A stretch of 64,000 nt of DNA from JOPF136 sp963773835 (GCA_963773835.1 CAVZCQ010000004.1:682001-746000), one strand, 5' to 3'; counted from the stretch's first letter, positions 1-9,407 are shown. Numbers and translations: made by a program. The notes: a model not told the origin generated them from the letters alone.

Positions 1-147
1 GAAAGGCTTCTCGGGGGGAGTCTCCGGCTTTTTGGCCTCGGCGCGATCGGGTTTCTTCTCTTCCCCGGCATTGGGAGGGGTTTGCGCCCACAGGGAAGGG
101 GTAGCGAGCAGCGCGGCGATGGAAAGGCCGGCCAAAAGGTTGCGCAT
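1..147 (-). CDS. Partial secreted protein (N-terminus only)
   Basis: The start of a gene that runs off the left edge of the window; 49 codons are visible. The ATG at 147 is preceded by a good Shine-Dalgarno sequence (GAGAGGAG, spacing about 6). The product begins with a short basic stretch and a hydrophobic core (MRNLLAGLSIAALLAT) ending in LWAQ, a typical Sec signal peptide, followed by a charged, proline-rich linker with repeated K/E/P residues. The mature part is outside the window, so no function can be given. Confidence is in it being a real exported protein, not in its role. Confidence 0.65.
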   Translation of the reverse strand, partial: MRNLLAGLSIAALLATPSLWAQTPPNAGEEKKPDRAEAKKPETPPEKPF

Positions 148-262
148 GGCGAGAACTCCTCTCAGGAAGGTCGCGATTAGATACACCGGGGCCGGGGGCA
201 AGTCAATTCGTATGCCGGATGGCTGCGGTGCGCAGCGTTGGACGCGCCAGTAGGCCGGCCGG

Positions 263-1633
263 TTACTTTGCAAATTCAGGTGACTGGCCTTTCGACCACG
301 GGTCGTAGGTGAGAGCAAAGTTGACGCGATCCGGAATGGAGGGATGCGAGTAAAAGAGAAAGACATCCACGGGGTTGGGTTCTGGATCGGCCAGGTCCAC
401 TTCTCCCAGGGTCTGAAACGATTGCGCAGCCACTTGACCGGAGTCGGGAGTGAGGCCGTGGGTGACCTCCAGACCGTACTGGTCGGCCTGGTGTTCGTAG
501 TGGCGGCTGACCGCGCTGGTGAGGGGCAAGGCGAGGAAGGAAAAAACGGAGAGAAGCAGGAGCAAGGCGGGCAGAGACGCCCAATCGTCGAGTCCGCGAA
601 TCTCCCAGGACGGGCCCCAGCGAGCCAGGACCCAACCGATCGAGCGATACCCGAGGTAGAAAAATAAGAACAGGAACGCGGCGCCGAAAGCAAGCAGTTG
701 GGGAATATGCTGTAAGACGTAGTGGCCCATCTCGTGACCGGCCACGAAAACGATCTGGGGAGTGTTCATCTTGGCGATGGTCGTATCGAACACGACGATT
801 CGCTTGGAAGCCCCGAACCCCGTGACGTAGGCGTCCAGCGCAGTCGTTTTCTCGCTGGCATGCATCCAGAACATGCGCTGTGGCGGGATGTCTTCCCCGG
901 CGCGGTGCACCAATCGTTCCAGGCTGGCGGTGAGGGCGGGGTCCTTCTGCTGGAGGGGCTCGAATTTGAAAAACAGGGGCGCAATGATGAGCGGCTCGAG
1001 AAAGAAAATCAGCAGTCCAATGGGCATGGAAACGAGCCAGAAGTAAATCCACCAGCGGCGCGGGGATTTGCGGATGACCGCGTACAGGATCCAAACCAGA
1101 ATCGTGAAAATGACGATGGAAATGAGCTGGCCTTTGGTCCAGTCCCAGAGCCAGGAACCCCATCCCTGCACGGAGAGCCCGTAGCTTCGAGAGACCCAAT
1201 GTTCGTAAACGTCCGCGGGAATCCCAAGAATGCCGATGGTGAAAATCAACAGGGGAGAGAAGACGAGCGCCTGAAGAAAACGTTTGGACGACTTGTTCTC
1301 GGCCCAGGTGCGATACGCCGCCGCGATTTTCAGGCGCAAGACCAGCCACAGGACGACCAGGCCGTAAACGAAGCTGATCAAGGTGAAGCGGAAACGAATC
1401 AGTGCGAGGTCGTGTGCCTTCTTATACAGAGCGGGAGGAAGGGAGTATTTGGTGACCTTCTCCGGCGCCCGCTGGGTAGCCTCGGCCGGTGCGGGAGCTG
1501 CGGGTGCGGGAGCTGCGGGCGGCGCTTTCTCCGCCTGCGGGAGGGCGGGAGAGGATGCGGCATTCGCCACGGGCGAAAAGTTTAGGGTGAGAGCGAGGGC
1601 CAGGACGGCAAGAAAGTGGCGTGGCCGGAGCAT
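263..1633 (-). CDS. M48 family membrane zinc metallopeptidase (Ste24/CaaX protease type)
   Basis: The 456-residue product has the Ste24/CAAX-protease layout: an N-terminal signal or anchor segment (residues 4-26), an Ala/Pro linker to about 60, several hydrophobic helices (80-100, 122-140, 168-187, 195-225), then the catalytic domain. The zinc motif HEMGH lies at residues 300-304, and the downstream EHQAD element (about 375) supplies the third ligand. Family members cleave membrane-associated proteins or peptides and act in envelope quality control. The longest frame starts at 1765, but the ATG at 1633 has an AGAGAGG ribosome-binding site and opens directly on a hydrophobic leader, so it is preferred. 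Substrate unknown. Confidence 0.88.
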   Translation of the reverse strand: MLRPRHFLAVLALALTLNFSPVANAASSPALPQAEKAPPAAPAPAAPAPAEATQRAPEKVTKYSLPPALYKKAHDLALIRFRFTLISFVYGLVVLWLVLRLKIAAAYRTWAENKSSKRFLQALVFSPLLIFTIGILGIPADVYEHWVSRSYGLSVQGWGSWLWDWTKGQLISIVIFTILVWILYAVIRKSPRRWWIYFWLVSMPIGLLIFFLEPLIIAPLFFKFEPLQQKDPALTASLERLVHRAGEDIPPQRMFWMHASEKTTALDAYVTGFGASKRIVVFDTTIAKMNTPQIVFVAGHEMGHYVLQHIPQLLAFGAAFLFLFFYLGYRSIGWVLARWGPSWEIRGLDDWASLPALLLLLSVFSFLALPLTSAVSRHYEHQADQYGLEVTHGLTPDSGQVAAQSFQTLGEVDLADPEPNPVDVFLFYSHPSIPDRVNFALTYDPWSKGQSPEFAK

Positions 1634-1727
1634 TTTGCCTCTCTTCCAGCGGGATGCGGTCCAAAACCAGAAGGCGGAAGTATGCTGGTTCGCTGGACCA
1701 GGCGCAAGCCGTTGCCGGTGCTCCTGA

Positions 1728-2216
1728 TTATTCTCCTGTCTCGGGGGGAGGAGCCGCCAGGTCACCGGGATCGGGCTCGGCGCGATGTCCGGTGATCTCG
1801 ACGACGTGAATGCAAAAGATGACGGGGACCGGTTCTCCGGAGTGGCTCCGGAGCCGGTCCGTGGCGTAGGCGCCTTGCCACCACCGGGAACGCCGCGAGA
1901 GCAGAGTGACGGCGTGGCCGCGGCTTCTCCGATGCGGTTCGTCGTCGGGCAGTTCTTCGAATCGTCCCAGCACGACCACGCTCTTCCAGTCCATGTAATT
2001 GCGAATCTCGTCCGCCTGGACGCAAACGAGGGGATTCGCGCGCATCCACTCGATCTTGCGCCCCAGAGTGGAAAGGCCGTAAAGGTGGTTTTCCTCGTAA
2101 GCGAAAAAGATGGGCACGATGTAAGGCTGATTCTCCCGAGCGCAGGCCAACCTTCCGCTGCCCAGGCCCTCGAGGAGAGCGCGCGATTCTCTCTGAGTCA
2201 TTTCTGTGATGAGCAT
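1728..2216 (-). CDS. Pyridoxamine 5'-phosphate oxidase-like FMN-binding protein
   Basis: A 162-residue single-domain protein of the split-barrel flavin-binding superfamily (PNPOx-like or NimA-like). Visible features are an N-terminal helix with LLEGLGSGRLAC, the strand YIVPIFFAYEENHLYGL, the segment GRKIEWMRANP that typically contacts flavin phosphate, and WKSVVVLGRFEEL later. Relatives reduce nitro compounds or bind FMN/F420 without a settled substrate, so only the family is claimed. The start at 2216 has GGAAGGTG just upstream; a longer frame to 2336 exists but its extra residues look non-coding. The C-terminal tail is Pro/Asp-rich. It lies alone downstream of a decayed oxidoreductase gene. 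Confidence 0.8.
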   Translation of the reverse strand: MLITEMTQRESRALLEGLGSGRLACARENQPYIVPIFFAYEENHLYGLSTLGRKIEWMRANPLVCVQADEIRNYMDWKSVVVLGRFEELPDDEPHRRSRGHAVTLLSRRSRWWQGAYATDRLRSHSGEPVPVIFCIHVVEITGHRAEPDPGDLAAPPPETGE

Positions 2217-2239
2217 GGATACACCTTCCCCGGGGCGGC

Positions 2240-2622
2240 GCCCCGGCGTTTTCGTGCGCCCGCGCAGCGTTTCGTTGAGCGACCGCAGCAGCGCCGCCGT
2301 GAACCAGAAAACACGCGTACATGAACAGCCTCCCAAGAACCAGCCTGACGCCGGTTTCCGATGCCTGAACAGGCGACAAAGGATACAGGAAAATGTGGCT
2401 CGCCGGCCGCATCGACCCTGCCGACGATGGCGGAGCCCGGCACGATGGGCAACCTTGGTGCGAACGGGCCGATGCCGCAGCGCGCCTGCACGTCACCCCG
2501 GCACACGCCCTAAGAACCTTGACGCGGACTCCCTTTGATGAGGGATCCCGGAGGTCGCACTCGGTGACTCGGAAATTTTCGGGCGGGCCCCGTCTGGAGT
2601 CGAGGATGCACTTGTACTTCAT
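2240..2622 (-). pseudogene. Decayed MDR/quinone-oxidoreductase gene fragment
   Basis: From an ATG at 2622 with AGAGGAC upstream, the first 40 codons read like the start of an MDR-family NAD(P)H:quinone oxidoreductase (MKYKCIL... then VRVKVLRA). Near 2495 the homology jumps to another frame, which gives GDVQARCGIGPFAPRLPIVP and GSAIVGRVDAAGE, the usual GroES-like fold sequence. Around 2300 the first frame again shows LVLGRLF and LVHGGAAAVA, which resembles the Rossmann nucleotide-binding loop. At least two frameshifts and a large internal loss are needed to explain this, and the catalytic C-terminal half is absent. No function is expected. The family match is from memory of the fold, not a search. 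Confidence 0.55.
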
Positions 2623-2736
2623 CCGTTCGCGGAGAAGTCCTCTTTCCTCATTTCCAGTTCGGGCCAATTGTGCCGCCGGCGAGTATCTGCAAAGGCGGCG
2701 CAGCGGCGTTGGCAAGAAACACCGGCGGCATGCGGA

Positions 2737-2742
2737 TATAAT
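2737..2742 (+). promoter_or_regulatory. Probable -10 hexamer for the deaminase gene
   Basis: A perfect TATAAT sits 8 bases before the first possible ATG (2751). No good -35 is seen at 16-18 bases. If used, transcription would begin near 2749, so the mRNA would be almost leaderless for the ATG at 2751 or have a leader of about 38 bases for the in-frame ATG at 2787. This leaves the true start of the next gene open. Confidence 0.4.
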
Positions 2743-2750
2743 GTTTCCGC

Positions 2751-3260
2751 ATGATCCCTGCTTCCTACCGGCCACGACGGAAGTTCATGGAACTGGCTGT
2801 CGCTGAGGCCAAACGCGCCGGCGACCGTGGGGACTATCCCATCGGTGCGGTGATTACGCGCCTCGCGGAGGGGCGCGAAGTGGTGATTGCCAGCGCCGGC
2901 AACCGGGTAAAGACTTCGGGATCGAGCATCAAACACGTGGAGCTGGAAACGCTCAAATATGTGTCCAGCGGGTATGGGCGCTACCTGCCCGACTTCGTCC
3001 TCTACTCCACGCACGAGCCCTGTGCCATGTGCGCGGGCGCGTGCGTGTGGTCCCGGATTGGCGCGGTCGTGTACGGCGTTTCGCAGGAAGACATTGCCGC
3101 GTATGGCCGCAAGTGCGGCACGGATGAGTACAAATGGCGGGCGTGTCTTATTCCCTGCCGGCTGGTGTTCGAGAAGGGAAATCACCGCATCCCCGTCACC
3201 GGCGGATTTCTCCGGCAGGAATGCCAGAAGCTGTTCAGTTACGGGACTCCGCGGCGCTAA
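2751..3260 (+). CDS. Nucleoside/nucleotide deaminase (CMP/dCMP-type zinc fold)
   Basis: A 169-residue cytidine-deaminase-fold protein. The zinc-binding and proton-shuttle motifs are intact: HVE at residues 62-64 and PCAMC at 90-94. The family hydrolytically deaminates free nucleosides, bases or tRNA adenosine; the spacing HVE...PCxMC and the single short domain fit the broad nucleoside deaminase group (guanine deaminase/TadA-like), and the exact substrate cannot be read from sequence. The start is uncertain between 2751 and an in-frame ATG at 2787 (MELAVAEAKRAG), where this family usually begins. It stands alone between opposite-strand genes. Confidence 0.85.
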   Translation: MIPASYRPRRKFMELAVAEAKRAGDRGDYPIGAVITRLAEGREVVIASAGNRVKTSGSSIKHVELETLKYVSSGYGRYLPDFVLYSTHEPCAMCAGACVWSRIGAVVYGVSQEDIAAYGRKCGTDEYKWRACLIPCRLVFEKGNHRIPVTGGFLRQECQKLFSYGTPRR

Positions 3261-3308
3261 CCGGAACGAACCGGATTTCTGGTTGCTCCAGCGGCCTGAA
3301 TTCCAGTT

Positions 3309-4571
3309 CTAGGAGGTTTTTCGGCTCGGCGTGGATCCGATGCGGCTCATCAGCAGCGCCGCGAAGCAGCCGGAAGCGAAGGCCGCGCTCCAGAGGGCCT
3401 GCGGACCCCGGGCCTGGAGGAGGCTCGCACCCAGGAATCCTGCGAGCGAGAACGAAATACTGAACGACATCGTGTACAGCCCCATGTACTCGCCGCGACG
3501 GCCGGGCGGCGCGACTTCCGCGGCGTAGGCGGCGCTGCCGGGCAGCAGGATCATTTCGCCAAACGTCCACACGGCCACGGCTGCGAACACTCCGGCGGCC
3601 GAGGTGACCACCGCGAACGAGCCGAATCCGACAGCATAGAGAAAGGTGCCGAGCATGAGCGTCCGGCGGTGGGACCAGTGCGCCATCGCCGTATTCAGTG
3701 GCACCTCGATGGCCACGATCATCAGCGTGTTCATGGTGAAAATGCTGCCGTACAGAGATTCCGGCAGGCGCAGATTGCGCACCAGGAAAAGCGGCAGCGT
3801 CGAGGAAAGCTGGAAGAACACGAGCTGCGCAGGGATCATGGCAGCGAGAAAATAGAGCATCCGGCGATTGCGGAAGGCACGCAAATCCGCCACCGGATGA
3901 GCGGCGGCAAGCGGCTCGACTCCTTCCGCTTCAATTTCACGGCCGAGGTCTCGCGGGTCTTCCCATGGGGGCTCGAGCGCGCCCGAGTGGCGCGCCCTTG
4001 CCGGCCACGGCGCGAGCATCAGGACGACTCCGGCGAGAATCGAGGTGGCGCCATCGACAAAAAACAGCCAGCGAAACGAAAACATGGCGAGGATGCCGCC
4101 GATCGCGGGCCCGACGCTAATGCCGAGGTTTACCGCAAGGCGGCTGAGCGCAAACGCGGCCTTGTGCTGAGCCGGAGGGACCAGATCGGAGACGACGGAG
4201 AGGCTGGGCGGGCGCACCGACTCATTCAGCATGGCAAAGAGGAACGACATGCCGAGGATCGCCGGGAAACTGTGCGCCAGGGGGAAGAGGAAGAGCACGA
4301 CGCCCGAGAGAAACAGCGACGTCTTGATGACAGCGAGCGGGCCGATGCGGTCGGTGAGTCCCCCCGCGACGGGCATGGTGAGCAGCGCCGCGATACCGTA
4401 CGCGGTGAGCGAAAGGGCGGCTCGTGCGGGGGAAATTCCGAGGGTGTGCGTGAGATACAGCACGAGGAAGGGCACAACCATGGTCCCGGCGCGATTCACG
4501 AGCGTCGCGGCGAAGAGGATCCAAATTTCTTTGGGGAGGTCTTTCAGCCCGCGCCAAGGATTCATCGGCAT
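3309..4571 (-). CDS. Major facilitator superfamily transporter
   Basis: A 420-residue polytopic membrane protein with about 12 hydrophobic segments in two halves separated by a charged loop near residues 190-225 (PPWEDPRDLGREIEAEG). The loop between helices 2 and 3 carries GGLTDRIGPLAVIK, the MFS motif A (G-x-x-x-D-R-x-G), which confirms the superfamily. It resembles drug/metabolite proton antiporters of the DHA1 type; the substrate is unknown. There is no clear Shine-Dalgarno sequence at 4571 or at the second Met two codons on. A TATACT hexamer at 4630-4635 (minus strand) could be its -10. It points toward and converges with the deaminase gene. Confidence 0.85.
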   Translation of the reverse strand: MPMNPWRGLKDLPKEIWILFAATLVNRAGTMVVPFLVLYLTHTLGISPARAALSLTAYGIAALLTMPVAGGLTDRIGPLAVIKTSLFLSGVVLFLFPLAHSFPAILGMSFLFAMLNESVRPPSLSVVSDLVPPAQHKAAFALSRLAVNLGISVGPAIGGILAMFSFRWLFFVDGATSILAGVVLMLAPWPARARHSGALEPPWEDPRDLGREIEAEGVEPLAAAHPVADLRAFRNRRMLYFLAAMIPAQLVFFQLSSTLPLFLVRNLRLPESLYGSIFTMNTLMIVAIEVPLNTAMAHWSHRRTLMLGTFLYAVGFGSFAVVTSAAGVFAAVAVWTFGEMILLPGSAAYAAEVAPPGRRGEYMGLYTMSFSISFSLAGFLGASLLQARGPQALWSAAFASGCFAALLMSRIGSTPSRKTS

Positions 4572-4669
4572 TCAGAGTACAAACGGAAGCGCGATATGGC
4601 AAAGGCTTGCTGGAGGGGTCGAGGCCGTCAGTATATGAGAAAGCAAGGGGGGCGCAGCAAGCAGCGTCC

Positions 4670-6717
4670 CTACGAGGAGGTGGCGAGGAGGATAGTCATG
4701 TCGTCGGCCTGCTCGGGGGTGCCGACCCATTGCTCGACGGCGGCGACGAGAGCATCGAGGATGGCTTCGGGGCGCTGGGCACGGTTGCGTTCGATGACTT
4801 CGATGATGCCCTGGCGGCCGAATTGCTCACCGTAAGGGTTTTCGGGCTCGCTGATGCCGTCGGTGTAGGCGGCGAGAAGGCTGCCTTTCTCGAGAGTCAC
4901 GGTGCCCTGCTCAAAAGTGCAATCGGTGAACATGCCCACGATGGTGCCGCCGACTTCGAGGCGCATGACGCCTGCAGCGGAAAAATAGAGGGGGGGAGAT
5001 GGCCGGCATTGGTGTAGCGCAGAAGGCGGGATTCGGAGTTGTAAATGCCGAAGAACAGAGTGGCGAAACGGTCTTCGGGCGTGGTGGCCAGCAGATGGCT
5101 GTTCAGGCGGGCGATGACGTCGGCGGTCGAGCCGATGCGCTGCTGGTCGAGCAACAGGCTGCGCAGGGAGGCCTGCAAACTGGCCATCAGGAGAGCGGCG
5201 GAAATTCCCTTCCCGGCGATGTCGGCGACGACGAAGGCCAGCTCGTCATCGCCGAGGCGGATGAAATCGTAATAGTCGCCGCTGACCATGCGCGCGGCGC
5301 GGCAGGAGGCGACCAGGTGCAGGCCGGGAACGCGGGGCACGGTGCGGGGAAAGAGCTGGTTCTGAACTTCACGGGCGATAGACAATTCGTTTTCCAGGCG
5401 CTGGCGCTGGCGCTGTTCCTCGATGGCCTGGGCGACGGAGACGATCATCTCGTTGAAGGAGCCGGCGAGGGCGCCGAGTTGGTCGGCGCGGACGTTGCGG
5501 ATGCGGTGGGCGAGGTCGCCGGCCTTGACGCGCTGCGTGGCGCGGTAGAGGTCATCCACGGATTTAGTGATGGTGCGGGTGAGAACAGCTCCGGTGACGA
5601 GCGCGGCGGCTTCGATGAGCAGAAACATGCCTCCGATCACCATCATGAGGACGAAGGGGAGGCTGCTGAGGTCTCCGAGCGAGGCGAACAGCACGCGATT
5701 GAGGCGCGAGGGACGCGCGTAGAACGAGGCGATGACGGGCAGTGTGCCGCGATGGTCGAGCGGGGTGTCGAGGTTGACGGCTTCGAAATTGGAAAAGCCG
5801 GCCACCTCCGTGTCCAGCAAATGGGCGCGCGGGGGAAGCGCGCGGCGCAGGCTGGAAATGCCCCGAATCGGGACGAGCACGCGGGTGTAGCTGCCGGAAG
5901 CTACTGTGATGCGCGCACCTTTTTGGCCGCGGTCCGCCGGGGTTTCGTCGCGGACCAGGTCCCAGCGAATGAGTCCGAGCTCGAGAGAGAAGCTGTCGAG
6001 CAGCTCGGGAGTGACGGGAACGGAGACGGCAACGACCTGCTCGCCGTTCGAGCCGCCGCGGCCCGCCACCGCGCGGAGCCAGAGGTGATCGCCGCGCTGC
6101 ACCAGGCCCATGAAGCGCCGCGGCTCGTCGTCTTTCGCCGGGGAGAGCAGATCGGCGCCTTCGCCGGGCAGCACTTCGAGCCCGGGAATGGAAAGCGCCC
6201 TGCGGGCGTCGAGAGTGCCGGAAGCTGCGACGCTGGCGAGCGCTGCACCATTTTCCGCGAGCTTGGGCGAGGCGGAAACGGGCACCATCTGGCGGGGGGA
6301 AAAGAGCCCGCTGGCCAGCGTGGTGTCGGCCAGGGCTTCCATGCGCGAAAGGGTGTGATTCACCTCCTGGCTGAGGACGTAGCTGCCGAGCTGGGCGTAA
6401 AGGATGGACGCTCCGATGGCTCCGAGCGCCAACAGCAGAAGAATGGGCACCACGGCAATGAAGAGATAGGCGACCAGCAGGCGATTGCGCAGGCTCCAGA
6501 GGACGCGGCGGCGCACCCAGCCGAACAGAGTGAGGAACCAGATGAAAAGCGCCCAGGAAAAAAAGAAGCGGAGCAGACCCATGAAGCGCACGTCAAGGCC
6601 AGCGGCCTGCGCGGCCAGGGCCAGGGCGTAGACGACGGTGATCACTGCGGCGGCACGGCGCGAGGGCGAGAGGATGCGCCAGAGGGAACGCAGGCGATCG
6701 AGGGGGGTGGTGGTCAT
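4670..6717 (-). CDS. SpoIIE-type PP2C phosphatase with HAMP domain, frameshifted
   Basis: A membrane-bound regulatory phosphatase. The N-terminus (residues 20-120) has three or four membrane helices, then an extracytoplasmic sensor region to about 340, another membrane helix, a HAMP linker (about 370-425), and a PP2C/SpoIIE catalytic domain with VSGDYYDF and ADIAGKGISAALLMA. Such proteins dephosphorylate anti-sigma-factor antagonists or similar switches. The reading frame breaks after NAGHLPP at a run of seven G (4990-4996 on the plus strand); the remaining C-terminal 98 residues (GMFTDCTFEQ...YTDGISEPEN...ADDMT) continue in another frame to 4670. One extra C in the run would restore one continuous protein of about 680 residues. 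It is either an assembly error or a real, perhaps reversible, frameshift. Confidence 0.8.
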
Positions 6718-6821
6718 GGCGCGGGCTACCGGGGACTATTGTAACGTGCGGGTGGCTGGAGATTGCAGCCGCTTAGAGGGCTGCGAGCACGGGGATGCCG
6801 CTGGCGAGGGAGCCAGAAGTA

Positions 6822-6843
6822 GCACAGACAATCTTGTCTGTGC
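6822..6843. repeat. Intergenic palindrome, 10-bp arms
   Basis: Arms GCACAGACAA and TTGTCTGTGC are perfect, separated by TC, and preceded by AGTA. It lies in the space between the phosphatase start and the permease stop. It resembles in form the other GTAG-led palindromes in the window and could be an RNA hairpin. Confidence 0.6.
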
Positions 6844-6934
6844 GCCCCATCCCTGGCGCGAGGAAAGCAAAGGGCCTGGGTCCCGGCGTGAGGACGCCGT
6901 GACCTGTGTTCCATTTGCCGCGGTATTCGCGCGG

Positions 6935-6970
6935 GCACAGGCAGGTCCCGAAGCTTCGGGAGCCTGTGCT
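6935..6970. repeat. Nested palindrome at the end of the permease gene
   Basis: Outer arms GCACAGGC and GCCTGTGC enclose a perfect 16-bp palindrome TCCCGAAGCTTCGGGA (6946-6961). Read on the minus strand it begins GTAGCACAGGC, and the TAG is the stop codon of the amino-acid permease. The same 16-bp core recurs at 22345-22360 and 40658-40673. It would form a strong hairpin at the mRNA 3' end and may act as a terminator or mRNA stabiliser, though there is no T run. Confidence 0.75.
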
Positions 6971-8486
6971 ACTTCGCGCGGATGTGGCTGTGTTTGATGC
7001 TGTAGGTGAAGTAGATGACCATGCCAATGATCAGCCACACCAACAGGCGGACCCAGGTAATGCCGTTCAGACCGAGCATCATGGCGAGGGAAATCAGGAT
7101 GCCCAGGATGGGGACGACGGGCACCCACGGCGTACGGAAAGGCCGCGGCACCTCGGGGCGCGTGCGGCGCATGACCCAGACGCCAGCGCAAACGATGACG
7201 AAGGCCATCAGCGTGCCGATGGAAACCATCTGGCCCAGGTCGCCGATGGGAACCAGTGAGCCCGTGACGGCGACGAAAAAGCCGGTCACCGCGGTGGATT
7301 TCCATGGCGTGCGGAATCTGGGATGGATGTCACCCGCCCACTTCCAGAGCAGGCCGTCGTGCGCCATGGAGTAGAAAACCCGCGATTGGCCGAGCAGCAT
7401 GACCAGCATTACCGTGGAAAGGCCGGCCAGCGCCCCGGCGTTCACCACGTAGCTGCCCCATTTCACGCCTGTCTCGCGGATGGCGAGTGAAACCGGAGCG
7501 CCGATGTTCAGGCGCGTGTAGTGCACCGTCGCGGTAAGCAGGCCGGAGACCAACAGGTAGAGGATGGTGCAGATGACCAGCGACCCGAGAATGCCGAGTG
7601 GCATATCCTTCTGCGGGTTCTTTGCTTCCTGCGCCGCGGTGGAAACAGCGTCGAACCCAATGTAGGCGAAGAAGACCACCCCCGCGGCGCGCAAGATGCC
7701 GGACCACCCGTAGGCCCCAAAGTGTCCCTCGTTCTTCGGGATGTACACGGCCCAGTTCTGGTGCGCCACCGCGGGATTCGCGAAGACGTACATCCCGGCG
7801 ACGATGATGAATACGATCACGGCAATCAGCTTGACGAAGACGATGGCGGTGTTGAAATTCGCGGACTCCTTAATGCCGATGATGAGGATGGTGGTGACCA
7901 TAATCATGGCGAAGAACGCCACGAAGTTGGCAACCGAGGTGGCGTGTTGGGTGGCGCGGAGGAGCTGCTCCGCGCTCCAAGTGGATTCGGGAGCCCAGCG
8001 GCCGTCCACCATGGCCCATTTTGCGCCGGGCACGTCGCAGAGCTGCGGCGGCAGGTTGATGCCGTAATCCTGAAGGAAAGCGACCAGGGTCGAACTCCAG
8101 CCGGAGGCCACGGTGGCTGCGCCGAAGGCGTATTCGAGGATGAGGTCCCAGCCGATGATCCAGGCGAAAATCTCACCGAGCGTAGCGTAGCCATAGGTGT
8201 AGGCTGAACCAGCGATGGGGATCATGGAGGCGAACTCGGCGTAGCACAGCCCGGCGAAGGCGCAGCCAAGTCCGGCGACCACATAGGAGAGCATGATGGC
8301 GGGGCCGGCATACTGCGCCGCCGCCTGTCCAGTGAGCACGAAGATTCCGGCGCCGATGATCGCGCCGATGCCCAGGGTGATCAGGTTAATCGGTCCCAGG
8401 GCGCGTCTCAGGGTGTGTTCCCCCACCTCCTGAGACTCCTTCATCAGCAGGTCGAGCGGTTTCTTGTCGAACATGGGATTTCCCAT
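6969..8486 (-). CDS. APC-family amino acid permease
   Basis: A 505-residue transporter with about 12 membrane helices. The first helix has the family signature (ITLGIGAIIGAGIFVLTGQ) and the next segment has AGLCYAEFASMIPIAGSAYTY, as in the cationic amino acid transporter/YfnA branch of the APC superfamily. It should import amino acids across the inner membrane, probably with protons or by exchange; the substrate cannot be fixed. The ATG at 8486 has an excellent Shine-Dalgarno sequence (AAGGAG, spacing 5). The stop codon TAG lies inside a nested palindrome. It is not closely linked to the neighbouring genes, so it is probably transcribed alone from the 8487-8783 gap. Confidence 0.92.
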   Translation of the reverse strand: MGNPMFDKKPLDLLMKESQEVGEHTLRRALGPINLITLGIGAIIGAGIFVLTGQAAAQYAGPAIMLSYVVAGLGCAFAGLCYAEFASMIPIAGSAYTYGYATLGEIFAWIIGWDLILEYAFGAATVASGWSSTLVAFLQDYGINLPPQLCDVPGAKWAMVDGRWAPESTWSAEQLLRATQHATSVANFVAFFAMIMVTTILIIGIKESANFNTAIVFVKLIAVIVFIIVAGMYVFANPAVAHQNWAVYIPKNEGHFGAYGWSGILRAAGVVFFAYIGFDAVSTAAQEAKNPQKDMPLGILGSLVICTILYLLVSGLLTATVHYTRLNIGAPVSLAIRETGVKWGSYVVNAGALAGLSTVMLVMLLGQSRVFYSMAHDGLLWKWAGDIHPRFRTPWKSTAVTGFFVAVTGSLVPIGDLGQMVSIGTLMAFVIVCAGVWVMRRTRPEVPRPFRTPWVPVVPILGILISLAMMLGLNGITWVRLLVWLIIGMVIYFTYSIKHSHIRAK

Positions 8487-8783
8487 GCGTTCTCCTTCGG
8501 CAATGTGCTATGGCCCCGGGCCCTGTCTGCCGCGCGCGTAGCGGGATTAAATCACTGATAGGGTGCGCAGAGAAGAGCAAAGGGCGGGCTTGGAGAGAGA
8601 GAGGAAACAGGGGCTGGAAGGTCTCATGGGCGTGCCGTGGTAGCGCCAGGGTCTCGCTGGCCTTCAGTTCCCTCCCAATGGCAGGGTCGAGGCTAAAGGG
8701 ACGGGGGGAGAGTGAGGTGGGAGAGGGACTCGCTTCGCTCGGCCGGCGAGACCCGCCAGAGTTCGGCGGGCAGGCTGCCGCCG

Positions 8784-9407
8784 TTACCGGTGAGCGGCGG
8801 CGAGATAGGCGCGGATGCGGTCGGGGAGGTCGGGGGCGGAGGCGAGGTCGGCTGCGACCGCGATGGAGTCGGCGCCGGCGGCATAGACCTCCGCGGCGCG
8901 TTCTACAGTGATGCCGCCGATGGCAACGAGAGGCTTTGGGGTGAGGGCGCGGACCTGGCGGATGAATTCGACGCCGACGACGGGGTCGGGATTTTCCTTT
9001 GTGGCCGTGGGGAAAATGGGGCCGACGGCAATGTAATCCGCGGAAGTGGCCGCGGCGGCGCGGAATTGGTCCAGGTTGTGTGTGGAGACGCCGACCCAGC
9101 AATCCGCTCCGCAGATGCGGCGAGCAGCTTCGACGGGCAGGTCGTCCTGGCCCACGTGGACGCCGCCGGCGCCAGCGAGCGCGGCGATGTCGGCGCGGTC
9201 GTTCATGACAAAACGGAAGTGGTGGGATTGCGAGAGCGCGGTGAGGCTGCGGGCAACGGCGAGCAGGCGCGCCGAGGAAGCGCGTTTGTCGCGGTACTGA
9301 ATGAGCTGTACGCCGGATTCGGCTAGGCGCCGGGCCCAGGCTTCAGGCGCGCCGGAGAAAACGTCGGCGGAGAGGATGGCGTAGAGAGGAGGAACGACGA
9401 CGCTCAT
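8784..9407 (-). CDS. thiE: Thiamine phosphate synthase
   Basis: A 207-residue TIM-barrel enzyme that joins HMP-pyrophosphate and thiazole phosphate to make thiamine monophosphate. Motifs: LIQYRDKRAS near the N-terminus, MNDRADIAALAGAGGVHVGQDDLP in the middle (pyrophosphate/Mg site; shown as one conserved block), GVSTHN, YIAVGPIFPTATKE and VAIGGI near the end. Length is normal for the family. The start at 9407 is preceded by GGGAA; the frame runs open far upstream but that stretch has no homology. No TPP riboswitch was recognised upstream. A 20-codon remnant matching its first residues lies after accC at 11601-11663, so this copy or its flank has been rearranged. Confidence 0.93.
   Translation of the reverse strand: MSVVVPPLYAILSADVFSGAPEAWARRLAESGVQLIQYRDKRASSARLLAVARSLTALSQSHHFRFVMNDRADIAALAGAGGVHVGQDDLPVEAARRICGADCWVGVSTHNLDQFRAAAATSADYIAVGPIFPTATKENPDPVVGVEFIRQVRALTPKPLVAIGGITVERAAEVYAAGADSIAVAADLASAPDLPDRIRAYLAAAHR

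Noticed and set aside
4999..6744. Long open frame on the plus strand opposite the SpoIIE-type phosphatase gene (581 codons)
   Set aside because: Composition-driven mirror frame in GC-rich DNA; no motif, no ribosome site, while the minus strand shows clear phosphatase motifs.
8752..8770. CCCGCC/GGCGGG hairpin after thiE as a terminator
   Set aside because: Short stem, no T run on the relevant strand; could be chance in GC-rich DNA.
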